This document shows, one piece after another, positions 54,184 to 62,359 of a stretch of DNA of 64,000 nt. Each line of letters begins with the position of its first letter. Within the stretch, counting starts at the first letter, position 1. The stretch comes from Paenarthrobacter ureafaciens (GTDB lineage Bacteria; Actinomycetota; Actinomycetes; Actinomycetales; Micrococcaceae), in assembly GCF_004028095.1 (NCBI RefSeq), contig NZ_SBHM01000007.1, positions 1,860,001-1,924,000 of the forward strand. The letters run 5' to 3'. Below the pieces are notes generated by a model. It had not been told where the DNA came from and did not search any database. It saw only the letters and a list, made by a program, of their open reading frames with translations. The translations under genes were made by a program, and so were the position numbers.

Positions 54184-54638
54184 ATACTCCTTTTGTCGCA
54201 GCCCTTCGCGCCCGGCGCACCCCCTGAGCACACACGTCGCCACCGTTCGCGCGGGGCGCACCAGGTGCTACAGGTGCTACAGGTGCGCCGGGCGGGTTCG
54301 GGTACGGCACGGGTTGAGGTGCCCGCGAACAGCGCGCCAAAAAACTTTTCCAAAAAAATGTGAACCCCGCGTAACCCTTTGGGGTGCCCCGACGATTACG
54401 TCTTTGAAAGGGCCGAGCTGGAATTTGTCCCCCATCATGTTCCAGCCCGGTCCTTCCTTTTGTCCAAGGGACTTTCCGACCACGCAGATCCGGGAATCGG
54501 AAGGTTCCTGACGACATGCCGGGCCCGCCCTACTGGGCACCCGGACGAGCAGATACCCTAGGTGAGGATCGTTCGCTGAGCAGATGCGGATGATCCGGCT
54601 TCCAGCCAAGGACCTGCCGCCGATCGAAAGTCTCTTCA
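54184..54638. other. Long gap before the ECF sigma gene
   Basis: A 455-nt region without a gene I can support. It has a 9-bp direct repeat CAGGTGCTA twice plus a partial copy (54262-54288) and a possible ECF promoter at 54371-54395. Open frames on the minus strand read the repeat as PVAP units and are discounted. Confidence 0.6.
54371..54395 (+). promoter_or_regulatory. Candidate ECF-type promoter (autoregulation)
   Basis: GTAACCC (54371-54377) is followed, about 16 nt after the AAC, by CGACGA (54390-54395), the look of an ECF promoter (AAC element and CG-rich -10). It lies 244 nt before the sigma gene. Evidence is by eye only. Confidence 0.35.
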
Positions 54639-55193
54639 GTGACCGACGCATTGACCGACGAAGCGCTCCATGCGCTCAGGGGCAACAGCTCGGCACTGTT
54701 CGGCGCCGTGTACCAGGCCTACGCCGGCCCGGTGCTCGGGTACCTGACGGCCAAGGGTGTATCCGACCCGGAAGCTGTCACCCAGGACGTGTTCCTGGCT
54801 GTGTTGCCCCGGCTTGATGACCTCAGCGGGGGAGCCGACGGGCTACGGACTTTCGTGTTCTCGGTGGCACACGCCCGCATGGTTGACGAGCATCGAAGGC
54901 AGAGCCGGACTCCGGAACAGCACGAGTTCGAACCGGAACGGGACACCAGGGAATCAGTTTCGGCCGAGTCCGAGGCGATGGACCGGTTGGCTCCGCAGGA
55001 ACTCCTCCGGTTGCTTGACCACCTTGGAGGAGATCAAAGGGAGGTCCTGGCACTTCGGATCGTGGCTGGACTGACGGTTGAGCAGGTGGCCGACATCATG
55101 GGGAAGTCCGCCGGAGCAGTCAAACAACTGCAGCGGCGGGCGCTGATTACGCTCCGTGAGCACTCGGTAGTAAAGGAATATGTGTCGCCATGA
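54639..55193 (+). CDS. ECF-type RNA polymerase sigma factor
   Basis: A 184-residue sigma-70 family protein of the ECF type. Region 2 spans about 17-85 (LFGAVYQAYAGPVLGYLTAKG, FSVAHARMVDEHRRQ), and region 4 about 125-175 (LDHLGGDQREVLALRIVAGLTVEQVADIMGKSAGAVKQLQRRAL). GTG at 54639 is the start. The next gene overlaps by ATGA and encodes a membrane protein that probably holds the sigma factor in check. Confidence 0.9.
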   Translation: MTDALTDEALHALRGNSSALFGAVYQAYAGPVLGYLTAKGVSDPEAVTQDVFLAVLPRLDDLSGGADGLRTFVFSVAHARMVDEHRRQSRTPEQHEFEPERDTRESVSAESEAMDRLAPQELLRLLDHLGGDQREVLALRIVAGLTVEQVADIMGKSAGAVKQLQRRALITLREHSVVKEYVSP

Positions 55194-56017
55194 CATACAG
55201 GGACAGGCCATCCAGGGAATCGGAGAGCACAGCTGCCGTTGACGAGCTCTTGCTCGAGGCGGATCTCTCCGATGACGCTGACATGCGGGCGGTACTTCTT
55301 TCCCTGCGGACGCTCGGGAACCTTCCCGCTCCCGCCCCGGGTCCCGAACTGGCAGCGATATTGGCCGGGCCGCATGACCAGCTTACCAAGCGACGTTGGC
55401 AGCGTAAGCATCGCGCCGCCCTCGCCGGCGTTGCGGTTGTTGCCGCCATGGGACTGGGCGTCAGCGGTGTGGCTGCCGCCAGTTCCGGTTTCACGAAGAC
55501 TCCCACCATTATCAGCGGGCTCTTCGGAAACCCGTCCCGGCAGGGGGACGCAGCACCTCGGGAATTGCCCCGCCCTGACGCCCCGAGGGTCATCACAGAG
55601 CCTGCACCCACGGAAGAAAACGTACCGGGCGGAAGCCTTGCCGGGAGCGGCGGGTCGAGTAGCCCATCCGCCCTGCCCGAAGCTCCCCGAACAACAGCAC
55701 CCCAGCAATCCACCGCGCCGACGCAGGCCGCGCCGAAGCAGGCTCGGGCCGACCGGGCCCCGGATGACCAGGCCCAGGGAACGACTCCTGGTTCAAAAGA
55801 CCTTCCTGCTGTGGCTAACCAGGCAGCCAAGGACGCGCACAACAGCAAAATCGACCAGGGCGTCGGCACCAGCCAGAAGGGGAAGCCAGGGGACGCACGC
55901 TGGACGGCACCCGGCAATATCGGCAAGCCCGGCAAGACCCCGGGAATCGACATTGCCAACCCCTGGGGCACCGCCGAAAAGCTCCTGAGGCAAGCACCTG
56001 CCGTTTCGAGGAAATAA
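55190..56017 (+). CDS. Single-pass membrane protein, probable anti-sigma partner
   Basis: A 275-residue protein. Residues 1-70 are cytosolic and acidic then basic (RRWQRKHRAALAG), one helix spans about 74-98, and the outer 175 residues are low-complexity Pro/Ala/Gly/Ser/Thr-rich. It lacks the HxxxCxxC motif of zinc anti-sigma factors. Overlap with the ECF gene (ATGA) and the topology suggest an anti-sigma role. Identity is inferred from position. Confidence 0.65.
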   Translation: MTYRDRPSRESESTAAVDELLLEADLSDDADMRAVLLSLRTLGNLPAPAPGPELAAILAGPHDQLTKRRWQRKHRAALAGVAVVAAMGLGVSGVAAASSGFTKTPTIISGLFGNPSRQGDAAPRELPRPDAPRVITEPAPTEENVPGGSLAGSGGSSSPSALPEAPRTTAPQQSTAPTQAAPKQARADRAPDDQAQGTTPGSKDLPAVANQAAKDAHNSKIDQGVGTSQKGKPGDARWTAPGNIGKPGKTPGIDIANPWGTAEKLLRQAPAVSRK

Positions 56018-56065
56018 CCCCAGCATGAACAAAATTCGGCCCGAGGCGCTCCTGAAGGTGGGGGG

Positions 56066-56071
56066 TAGGCT
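56066..56071 (+). promoter_or_regulatory. Possible -10 of the CoA-binding gene
   Basis: TAGGCT ends 6 nt before the ATG at 56078; no ribosome site lies between. Confidence 0.4.
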
Positions 56072-56077
56072 TGGTGA

Positions 56078-56503
56078 ATGATGCATGTGAACGATCCGGC
56101 CGTGGTGGAGCGGTTGATGCGAACAAAAGGCACTTGGGCGATCGTGGGGCTCAGTAGCAACGAATGGCGCTCCGCTTACGACGTCTCCCTTTACGTGCGG
56201 GACAAGATGGGCATGGAAATCATTCCGGTCAATCTCAAGGGCGAGGATGTCCACGGCGAAAAGGGCTACAAATCCCTCGCCGATATTCCCGCTGATAAGC
56301 ACCCCATAGACGTCGTGGATTGTTTCGTGAACTCCGGGCGCGTGGGCGCCGTCATTGACGAGGCCATCGCGGTGGGCGCCAAGGCGGTCTGGCTCCAGTT
56401 GGGAGTCTTTGACGACGATGCCTGCCAGCGCGCCCGGGACGCAGGGCTCGACGTCGTGGTCAACTCCTGCCCGGCACGTGAAGGCTGGCATTACGGCCTG
56501 TAA
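56078..56503 (+). CDS. CoA-binding protein (CoA_binding_2)
   Basis: A 141-residue Rossmann-fold protein of the CoA_binding_2 family: TWAIVGLSSNEWRSAYDVSLYVRDKMG at the N-terminus, IDVVDCFVNSGRVGAVIDEAIAVGAKAVWLQLGVFDDDACQRARDAGLDVVVNSCP after it. Such proteins bind CoA or a related nucleotide; the role is unknown. ATG at 56078 is followed by a second at 56081. Confidence 0.88.
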   Translation: MMHVNDPAVVERLMRTKGTWAIVGLSSNEWRSAYDVSLYVRDKMGMEIIPVNLKGEDVHGEKGYKSLADIPADKHPIDVVDCFVNSGRVGAVIDEAIAVGAKAVWLQLGVFDDDACQRARDAGLDVVVNSCPAREGWHYGL

Positions 56504-56565
56504 GGCGCGCGCCGGTTCTGCTGCTACCCTGCAGCTTGACCATTCACTAATCCATGGGGGATAAC

Positions 56566-57450
56566 GTGCCGAAGCAGCCTTCCGCTGTGCCATTTTTCTC
56601 GCCCGGCAGGAGGGCCGTCCTCGGGGCCTTCGGGGCGTCGGTAGTCGCTGGACTATCGGCGTGCAGCGCAGGGGAAAGTACGACGCCGGAGCTGCCGCCC
56701 GGTAGTGCGTCCGCCTCGCCGGCGGGGCCGGCCGGCAACGGAGCGATGGCGGCGGCCGGTGAGGTGCCGCCGTCGGGCACCCCCGCTCCAACCGCGACGC
56801 CGAAGCCCTCCAAGCGCATTCGCCGCAGCTTCATCCCCGACTACCAACTGCCGCCAGTAGTGGGTGGCCTGGCTCCCGTGATCACCAGGATTCCTACGCA
56901 GCATCCGGTGGTCTTCCTGACGATTGACGACGGCAACATCAAGAGCCCTGAATCCGTGAAGCTCATGGCTGAGTACGACTACCCGGCCTCGCTGTTCCTT
57001 ACCAAGGACACCATCGCCGAGAACCCCGCCTTCTTTGACGCCTTCAAGGCCCAGGGCAGCCTGGTGGAAAACCACACGGTCACGCACAACATCAACATGG
57101 TTCGGCAGTGGGGTTATCAGCAGCAGCTCGCCGACATGGTGGGCATGCAGGAGTACGCGCTGAAGCAGTACGGGCGGCGCCCAACGCTTTTCCGTCCCCC
57201 GGGCGGCGCCTATTCAAACGTGATGCGCCAGGCTGTGGCGGATGCCGGCATGAAGGCGATCGTCACGTGGGAAGCGAAAGCCAACGCGGGAAAGATGGAC
57301 TACCAGGTAGGAAATTCCCTACGCCCGGGGGATATTGTGCTGATGCATTTCCGGGCGGAGTTCGCCGCTGACCTGGCCGCTTTCCGTGCTGCCCAGCTCG
57401 CGGCGGGGTTGGAAGTGGTGTTGCTGGAGGACTTCCTGGGCGTCGCGTAG
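56566..57450 (+). CDS. Polysaccharide deacetylase lipoprotein (NodB domain)
   Basis: A 294-residue NodB-homology deacetylase. The leader SPGRRAVLGAFGASVVAGLSAC combines a twin-arginine motif with a lipobox (C33), so it is likely a Tat-exported lipoprotein. A Ser/Pro/Ala-rich linker follows. Catalytic motifs are TIDDG (D121, D122; the usual TFDDG), HTVTH (H170, H174) and RPPGGAYSN. It removes acetyl groups from peptidoglycan, chitin or similar polymers. GTG at 56566 follows GGGGGA; ATG 56554 would include that site. Confidence 0.87.
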   Translation: MPKQPSAVPFFSPGRRAVLGAFGASVVAGLSACSAGESTTPELPPGSASASPAGPAGNGAMAAAGEVPPSGTPAPTATPKPSKRIRRSFIPDYQLPPVVGGLAPVITRIPTQHPVVFLTIDDGNIKSPESVKLMAEYDYPASLFLTKDTIAENPAFFDAFKAQGSLVENHTVTHNINMVRQWGYQQQLADMVGMQEYALKQYGRRPTLFRPPGGAYSNVMRQAVADAGMKAIVTWEAKANAGKMDYQVGNSLRPGDIVLMHFRAEFAADLAAFRAAQLAAGLEVVLLEDFLGVA

Positions 57451-57476
57451 CTGATGGTCCGGGACGCCGGCAGCGG

Positions 57477-57482
57477 TACCCT
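57477..57482 (+). promoter_or_regulatory. Possible -10 of the YjbR gene
   Basis: TACCCT ends 6 nt before the ATG at 57489 with no ribosome site. Confidence 0.35.
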
Positions 57483-57488
57483 CGAATC

Positions 57489-57884
57489 ATGGACGTGCCA
57501 CGCCTCCGTGAGATCTGCCTCGGCTTTCCGGGTGCTTTTGAAGACTTCCCGTTCGGCCCGGAGTTGTCCGTCTTCAAGGTGAGGGCTGCGGTGTCCGGTG
57601 GCGTACGCCACGAGGCCAAGATGTTTGCCCTGTCGGCCATGGATCCCGGCAACTGGTCCGTCAGCCTCAAGTGCGAGCCTGCGCTTGCCGAGCAGTTGCG
57701 CGCTGCCCATCCTGAAATCACCGGCGCCTGGCATCTGAACAAGAGGCACTGGAACGGCGTGCGGTTGGACGGCGGGCTCCCGGACGACATGATCCGGGAC
57801 ATGGTGGAGGACTCCTACGACCTGGTGGTGGCGAGCCTGAGCCGGCGGCAACGGGAGCAACTCGGATGGGCGGGACTGCTCTAA
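57489..57884 (+). CDS. MmcQ/YjbR-family protein
   Basis: A 131-residue protein of the YjbR/MmcQ family (CyaY-like fold): LREICLGFPGAFEDFPFGPELSVFKV, SVSLKCEPALAEQLRAAHPEITGAWHLNKRHWNGVRLDGGLPDDMIRDMVEDSYDLVVASL. Proteins of this kind may bind DNA, and the function is not settled. It is 38 nt after the deacetylase and has its own -10-like box. Confidence 0.88.
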   Translation: MDVPRLREICLGFPGAFEDFPFGPELSVFKVRAAVSGGVRHEAKMFALSAMDPGNWSVSLKCEPALAEQLRAAHPEITGAWHLNKRHWNGVRLDGGLPDDMIRDMVEDSYDLVVASLSRRQREQLGWAGLL

Positions 57885-58061
57885 AAAGATCACACTTTGA
57901 CAAAAGTTGATCGAAACTACGGGGAAATATTGATTTCCAATCACTCTTAGTGAAGTATGTCACACGAAGGTTGGTGCTGTAGGGCGTCAACCCAGACTGT
58001 CGGCTCAATGGTGCCCCAGACGCCTGAGTCGGCCTATATGAGTCACTTAAGGGGTATGAAA

Positions 58062-59471
58062 ATGACCATTCAGCACCAGTCCCTTGGCCGCCGCGGATTC
58101 CTGCGCGGAGCACTTGCTGCAGCTGTGCTCGTCCCGATGGGCGGCACCATCGCGTCCTGTGCAGCCGGCGGAGGGGGAACCACGGCTGGTCCTTCCGGCA
58201 CAGTGTCGGACACCAACCCGTTCGGGATGGCGGACAAATCCACCGTTGACGCAGTCATTTTCAAGGGTGGCTACGGCATCGACTACGTTGAATTTGCCGG
58301 TAAGGCGTTTGAATCTGCACACGCCGGTTCCACGGCGAAGATCGCCCCGTCAACGGACATTGCGCAGGAACTGCAGCCACGCTTCGTCGGCGGCAACCCG
58401 CCGGACCTGATCGACAACTCCGGTGCCAAGGCAATCGGCTTCAGCACCATCCTTGCCCAGCTCGAAGACCTCACCAGCGTTGTGGAGGCCAAGAACCTGG
58501 AGGGCAAGGTCATCAAGGACACCCTCTACACCGGTGTGCTCGCACCCGGCACTTTCGACGGCAAACTGGCCGCCCTGAACTACGTCCTGACGGTCTACGC
58601 GATGTGGTACTCCGATTCCCTCCTGAAGGAGAACGGTTGGACCGTGCCCAAGACCTGGGATGAGATGTATGCCTTGGGCGAGCAGGCCAAGGCCAAGGGC
58701 AAGTACCTGTTTGTGTGGGGCAAGGAAGCCGCCACGTACTACCAGGAGATGGCAATCGCCTCGGCCATCAAGGAAGGCGGCGACGAGGTTCGGCTCGCCT
58801 TGGAAAACCTTAAAGCCGATTGCTGGTCCCATCCGGCCGTCCAGTCCGTGTTCACGGCCATGGACAAGATCGTGAAGGCAGGCTTCTTTAAGCCCGGCGG
58901 GTCCGGCACCCAGTTCACGGCAGCTCAGGCGCAGTGGAGCAACGCACAGGAGGCAGTGTTCTACCCGTCCGGTTCCTGGATTGAGAACGAGATGAAGGAC
59001 CAGACCAAGGCTGACTTCAAGATGACGGGGGCGCCCGTTCCCGCAGTGAGTTCCAGCCCCAAAATGCCCTACGAGTCCTTGCACAGCGCGGCCGGTGAAC
59101 CGTACATCGTCCCGTCGCAGGGCAAGAACGTGGCCGGCGGCAAGGAACTGCTCCGCGTCATGCTCTCCAAGGAAGCCGCCACCAACTTCGCGAAGACCAA
59201 GCTCGCCCCCACGATCGTCAAGGACACTGTCCCCGAGGACGGCTTTGGTTCAACGGCCCTGGTGTCCCAGACCAAACTCCTGAGCGATGCCGGCGAGAAC
59301 ATCTACACCTGGAACTTCATCGACCTCTACGGAACCAACAAGGACCAGCTGGTTGTGTGGAACACCTTCCTCGACGGCAAGTCGGACGTTGCCACGCTGA
59401 CGTCGTCCCTGCAGAGCATCACGGACAAAGTCCGCAACGACAGCTCGGTCAAGAAGATTGAAGTGAAGTGA
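58062..59471 (+). CDS. Amino-sugar ABC importer binding protein (NgcE-like)
   Basis: A 469-residue binding protein that resembles NgcE of Streptomyces, which binds N-acetylglucosamine and chitobiose. The leader LGRRGFLRGALAAAVLVPMGG...IASC is a Tat motif with a lipobox (C33). The block NPFGMADKSTVDAVIFKGGYGIDYVE and LQPRFVGGNPPDLIDNSGAKAIGF are family marks. ATG at 58062 fits AAGGGG at 7 nt; two upstream ATG codons (58038, 58056) fit less well. Two permease genes follow with overlaps. Exact ligand is inferred. Confidence 0.82.
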   Translation: MTIQHQSLGRRGFLRGALAAAVLVPMGGTIASCAAGGGGTTAGPSGTVSDTNPFGMADKSTVDAVIFKGGYGIDYVEFAGKAFESAHAGSTAKIAPSTDIAQELQPRFVGGNPPDLIDNSGAKAIGFSTILAQLEDLTSVVEAKNLEGKVIKDTLYTGVLAPGTFDGKLAALNYVLTVYAMWYSDSLLKENGWTVPKTWDEMYALGEQAKAKGKYLFVWGKEAATYYQEMAIASAIKEGGDEVRLALENLKADCWSHPAVQSVFTAMDKIVKAGFFKPGGSGTQFTAAQAQWSNAQEAVFYPSGSWIENEMKDQTKADFKMTGAPVPAVSSSPKMPYESLHSAAGEPYIVPSQGKNVAGGKELLRVMLSKEAATNFAKTKLAPTIVKDTVPEDGFGSTALVSQTKLLSDAGENIYTWNFIDLYGTNKDQLVVWNTFLDGKSDVATLTSSLQSITDKVRNDSSVKKIEVK

Positions 59472-60499
59472 CCGTAGTGGAACCACAGCAGAGCCGGAGC
59501 GGCGACGGTTTGGCCGCCGTCGTTCCGGCCATGGCTCCTCCGCCGCCGGCTTCCGCCAAGCGGCGGCGCAAGCCCCTGACGTGGGACAAGGCCAGCTTCT
59601 TCCTCGTCTTCCTGGGCCTGCCGCTCGCTATCTATATCCTGTTCGTGATCTGGCCGTTCATCCAGGCCTTTGGCTACTCCCTGACGGACTGGTCCGGCTT
59701 CTCGCCGAACCAAAACTTCATCGGGCTGGACAATTACGCCAAAATTTTCACGGACGATATCTTCATGAAGGCCATGGGGAACAACATCCTCCTGGTCATC
59801 TTCCTGCCCATCATCACCATTGTCCTGAGCCTCGTCCTGGCGACGATGGTCACGGTGGGCGGCAGCAGCAAGGGCCAGATCAAGGGCTTGCGGAACTCCA
59901 GTTTCTACCGCGTGGTTTCTTTCTTCCCTTACACGATTCCTGCCATCGCCATCGGCATCATGTGGGGACAGATCTACGATCCTTCCGGCGGCTTGCTGAA
60001 CGGGATCCTCACCGGGCTGGGCATGGAGCAGTTCAAGGACTTCGCCTGGCTGGGGAACAAGGACACAGCCATGATCGCCACCATGTTCGTGATCGTGTGG
60101 GGCTTCGTGGGGTTCTACATGGTGCTGTTCGTGGCCGGCATCAAGGGCATTCCCGCCGAACTGTTCGAAGCTGCCCGCATCGACGGCGCCGGGAGGTTCC
60201 GGACGGCGGTGTCCGTGACCATCCCGCTGATCCGCGACAACATCCAGACCGCCTACATCTACATGGGCATCCTGGCGCTGGACGCTTTCGTGTATATGGC
60301 GGCCCTCAACTCGGGCGGCGGGCCGGACAACTCGACGCTTGTCATGTCCCAACAGCTGTTCTTCACGGCGTTCAGCAAGGGCCAGTTCGGGCTCGCCAGC
60401 GCCATGGGCGTGGTCCTGGCAATCACCACCCTGATCTTCTCCGGGCTGGTGTTCGCTGTTAACAAGCTGACCGGCGGCGACAAGGATGTGAGCAACTGA
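59468..60499 (+). CDS. Amino-sugar ABC permease (NgcF-like)
   Basis: A 343-residue CUT1 permease with six helices, an N-terminal Pro/Arg-rich stretch, and the EAA loop ELFEAARIDGAGRFRTAVSVTIPLIRDN. GTG at 59468 overlaps the binding-protein stop (GTGA); the downstream permease follows with a one-base overlap. Confidence 0.9.
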   Translation: MTVVEPQQSRSGDGLAAVVPAMAPPPPASAKRRRKPLTWDKASFFLVFLGLPLAIYILFVIWPFIQAFGYSLTDWSGFSPNQNFIGLDNYAKIFTDDIFMKAMGNNILLVIFLPIITIVLSLVLATMVTVGGSSKGQIKGLRNSSFYRVVSFFPYTIPAIAIGIMWGQIYDPSGGLLNGILTGLGMEQFKDFAWLGNKDTAMIATMFVIVWGFVGFYMVLFVAGIKGIPAELFEAARIDGAGRFRTAVSVTIPLIRDNIQTAYIYMGILALDAFVYMAALNSGGGPDNSTLVMSQQLFFTAFSKGQFGLASAMGVVLAITTLIFSGLVFAVNKLTGGDKDVSN

Positions 60500-61392
60500 T
60501 GTCCACCAAGACAGTTATGCCGGAAAGGAAGTCCCTGCACTTCCAGCCGCGGACACCCGCAACAACTCCCGGCGACAAAGTGGTGGGGGCCATTTCCCAC
60601 ACCGCCCTGACCATATGGTCACTCATCGTCATCCTGCCGCTCCTGTGGACGGTGATGTCATCGTTCAAGACCTCCAGCGAGATCTTCGCTTCTCCGTTCG
60701 CCCTGCCGTCCGAGTGGCGTTTCGACAACTACGTCAAAGCCTGGAGCGATGCCGGGATTGGAAGCTACTTCCTGAACTCGGTGATCGTGGTGGGCGGCGC
60801 GTTGGTGATCGTCATGGTGCTTGGAGCCATGTGTGCCTACGTCCTGGCAAGGTATGTCTTCTTCGGCAGCAGGGCCATCTACTACCTGATGCTCGCCGGG
60901 CTGACGTTTCCGATCTTCCTGGCCATGGTCCCGTTGTTCTTCGTCATGCGGAACATCGGGCTGCTCAATACACTGCCCGGGTTGATCCTCGTGTACGTCG
61001 GCTTTGCCCTGCCGTTCACGGTGTTCTTCCTGTTCTCCTTTTTCAAGTCCCTACCCCACGAGATCACGGAGGCCGCGGCCCTGGACGGGGCGGGCGAGTG
61101 GCGGACCTTCTTCCAGGTCATGCTTCCCATGGCCAAGCCGGGCCTTGCCTCCGTTGCGATCTTCAACTTCCTTGGCCTGTGGAACCAGTTCCTCATCCCG
61201 GTCTCCATCAATGCGGCCGGACCGCGCGTGCTGTCCCAAGGCCTCGCGGCTTTCGCCGGGCAGATGGGGTATGCGGTGGACTTCGGCGCCTTGTTCGCGG
61301 CGGTCACTGTCACCGTGGTGCCGGTGCTGATCGTGTATGTCATCTTCCAACGCCAGCTCCAGGGTTCGGTGTCGCAGGGAACCATGAAATAG
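60499..61392 (+). CDS. Amino-sugar ABC permease (NgcG-like)
   Basis: A 297-residue CUT1 permease with six helices and the EAA loop EITEAAALDGAGEWRTFFQVMLPMAKPG. It is the last gene of the unit. No ATPase gene is nearby; an MsiK-like ATPase encoded elsewhere is expected. Confidence 0.9.
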   Translation: MSTKTVMPERKSLHFQPRTPATTPGDKVVGAISHTALTIWSLIVILPLLWTVMSSFKTSSEIFASPFALPSEWRFDNYVKAWSDAGIGSYFLNSVIVVGGALVIVMVLGAMCAYVLARYVFFGSRAIYYLMLAGLTFPIFLAMVPLFFVMRNIGLLNTLPGLILVYVGFALPFTVFFLFSFFKSLPHEITEAAALDGAGEWRTFFQVMLPMAKPGLASVAIFNFLGLWNQFLIPVSINAAGPRVLSQGLAAFAGQMGYAVDFGALFAAVTVTVVPVLIVYVIFQRQLQGSVSQGTMK

Positions 61393-61412
61393 CCCCGGCC
61401 AGGCGGGACGTA

Positions 61413-61450
61413 CGACGGCGGTGCGCGCCTTTCGGTGCGGGCCGCCGTCG
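61413..61450 (+). terminator. Hairpin after the NgcEFG-like operon
   Basis: 9-bp arms (61413-61421 and 61442-61450) and a GC-rich loop, followed by GGCTTTAA. Confidence 0.55.
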
Positions 61451-61530
61451 GGCTTTAACTCTGAAAGGATGGAACGGCAACCGGTGCCGGGGCAGTACAG
61501 TCCCGGCAAGTGATCGAAAGGCCGAATTAC

Positions 61531-61851
61531 ATGATTTTCATTGTGGTCAAATTCAAGGTGAAACCCGACTGGTCGGAGCGTTGGCTGGACCTGGTGGCCG
61601 ACTTTACCCAGGCCACGCGCGAAGAACCGGGCAATCTGTGGTTCGACTGGTCCCGCAGCGTGGAAGACCCGAACGAGTTCGTCCTGGTGGAAGCGTTCCA
61701 GGACGACGCCGCCGAGGCCCACGTGAACAGCGCGCACTTCAAGAAGGCGATGGCTGACATGCCCCAGGCCCTCGCCGAAACCCCGCACATCATCAGCCGC
61801 CAGCTCGAAGGCAGCGGCTGGGACCGCATGGGCGAGCTGACCATCGACTAG
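61531..61851 (+). CDS. ABM-domain (quinol monooxygenase-like) protein
   Basis: A 106-residue protein of the antibiotic biosynthesis monooxygenase/YgiN type: MIFIVVKFKVKPDWSERWLDLVADFTQATREEPGNLWFDWSRSVEDPNEFVLVEAFQDDAAEAHVNSAHFKKAMADMP. It forms dimeric ferredoxin-like folds and may oxidise quinols. ATG at 61531 has GAAAGG upstream at 10 nt; GTG at 61510 is an alternative if the transcript is leaderless from the TACAGT at 61496. Confidence 0.88.
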   Translation: MIFIVVKFKVKPDWSERWLDLVADFTQATREEPGNLWFDWSRSVEDPNEFVLVEAFQDDAAEAHVNSAHFKKAMADMPQALAETPHIISRQLEGSGWDRMGELTID

Positions 61852-62145
61852 CTAGTCCTCGCTGTGGATTTCCCGCTGCCTGGCGCTGAGCAGCTCAAGC
61901 TCGGGCCGGGCAGCGACGAACCGTTCCACGGCGTCGAGTACTTCCCTGAGGTGCCCGTGGTCCGGAGCCACCAGTGCCGCGCCAATCAATGCCCGGCGGT
62001 GCTGGTCCTGAAGCCCGGTCTCCGAGGCCGATACGTCAAAGCGCCGCTTCAGCTCAGCCACCACCGGGCGCACAAGCGAGCGCTTCTCCTTGAGGCTGTG
62101 AACATCGCCCAGCAGCACATCGAATTCGACCCACCCAATCCACAT
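61852..62145 (-). CDS. DUF503 family protein (YlxP-like)
   Basis: A 97-residue protein starting MWIGWVEFDVLLGDVHSLKEKRSLVRPVVAELKRRFDVSASETG and ending in a charged helix; this is the DUF503/YlxP family. In other bacteria the gene accompanies rbfA, and the function is unknown. The start at 62145 is set by homology; the minus-strand frame upstream to 62412 is without merit. Its 3' end abuts that of the ABM gene. Confidence 0.85.
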   Translation of the reverse strand: MWIGWVEFDVLLGDVHSLKEKRSLVRPVVAELKRRFDVSASETGLQDQHRRALIGAALVAPDHGHLREVLDAVERFVAARPELELLSARQREIHSED

Positions 62146-62359
62146 ACGCCCATTAAACAGGCGCAGGCGGCGATCTTGATCGAATCTTGAGGGAATGCCG
62201 CGAGGAGGTTGAGCGAGCCGGATCACACTGGAGTCACGATCATCCACGGGGGGAGACGAGCAGCATGGGCACATTGCGCGGCAGCACGGAAGAAACCTGC
62301 TTTGACAAGCATCCAGCCATGGTGGAGATTTGCGGGGGACCCAATGGCAGGAGCGAACC

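Noticed and set aside
54128..54517. Minus-strand frame encoding PGAPVAPVAPGAP repeats
   Set aside because: The repeat is the 9-bp DNA tandem read in frame; there is no ribosome site and the frame overlaps the MFS gene end.
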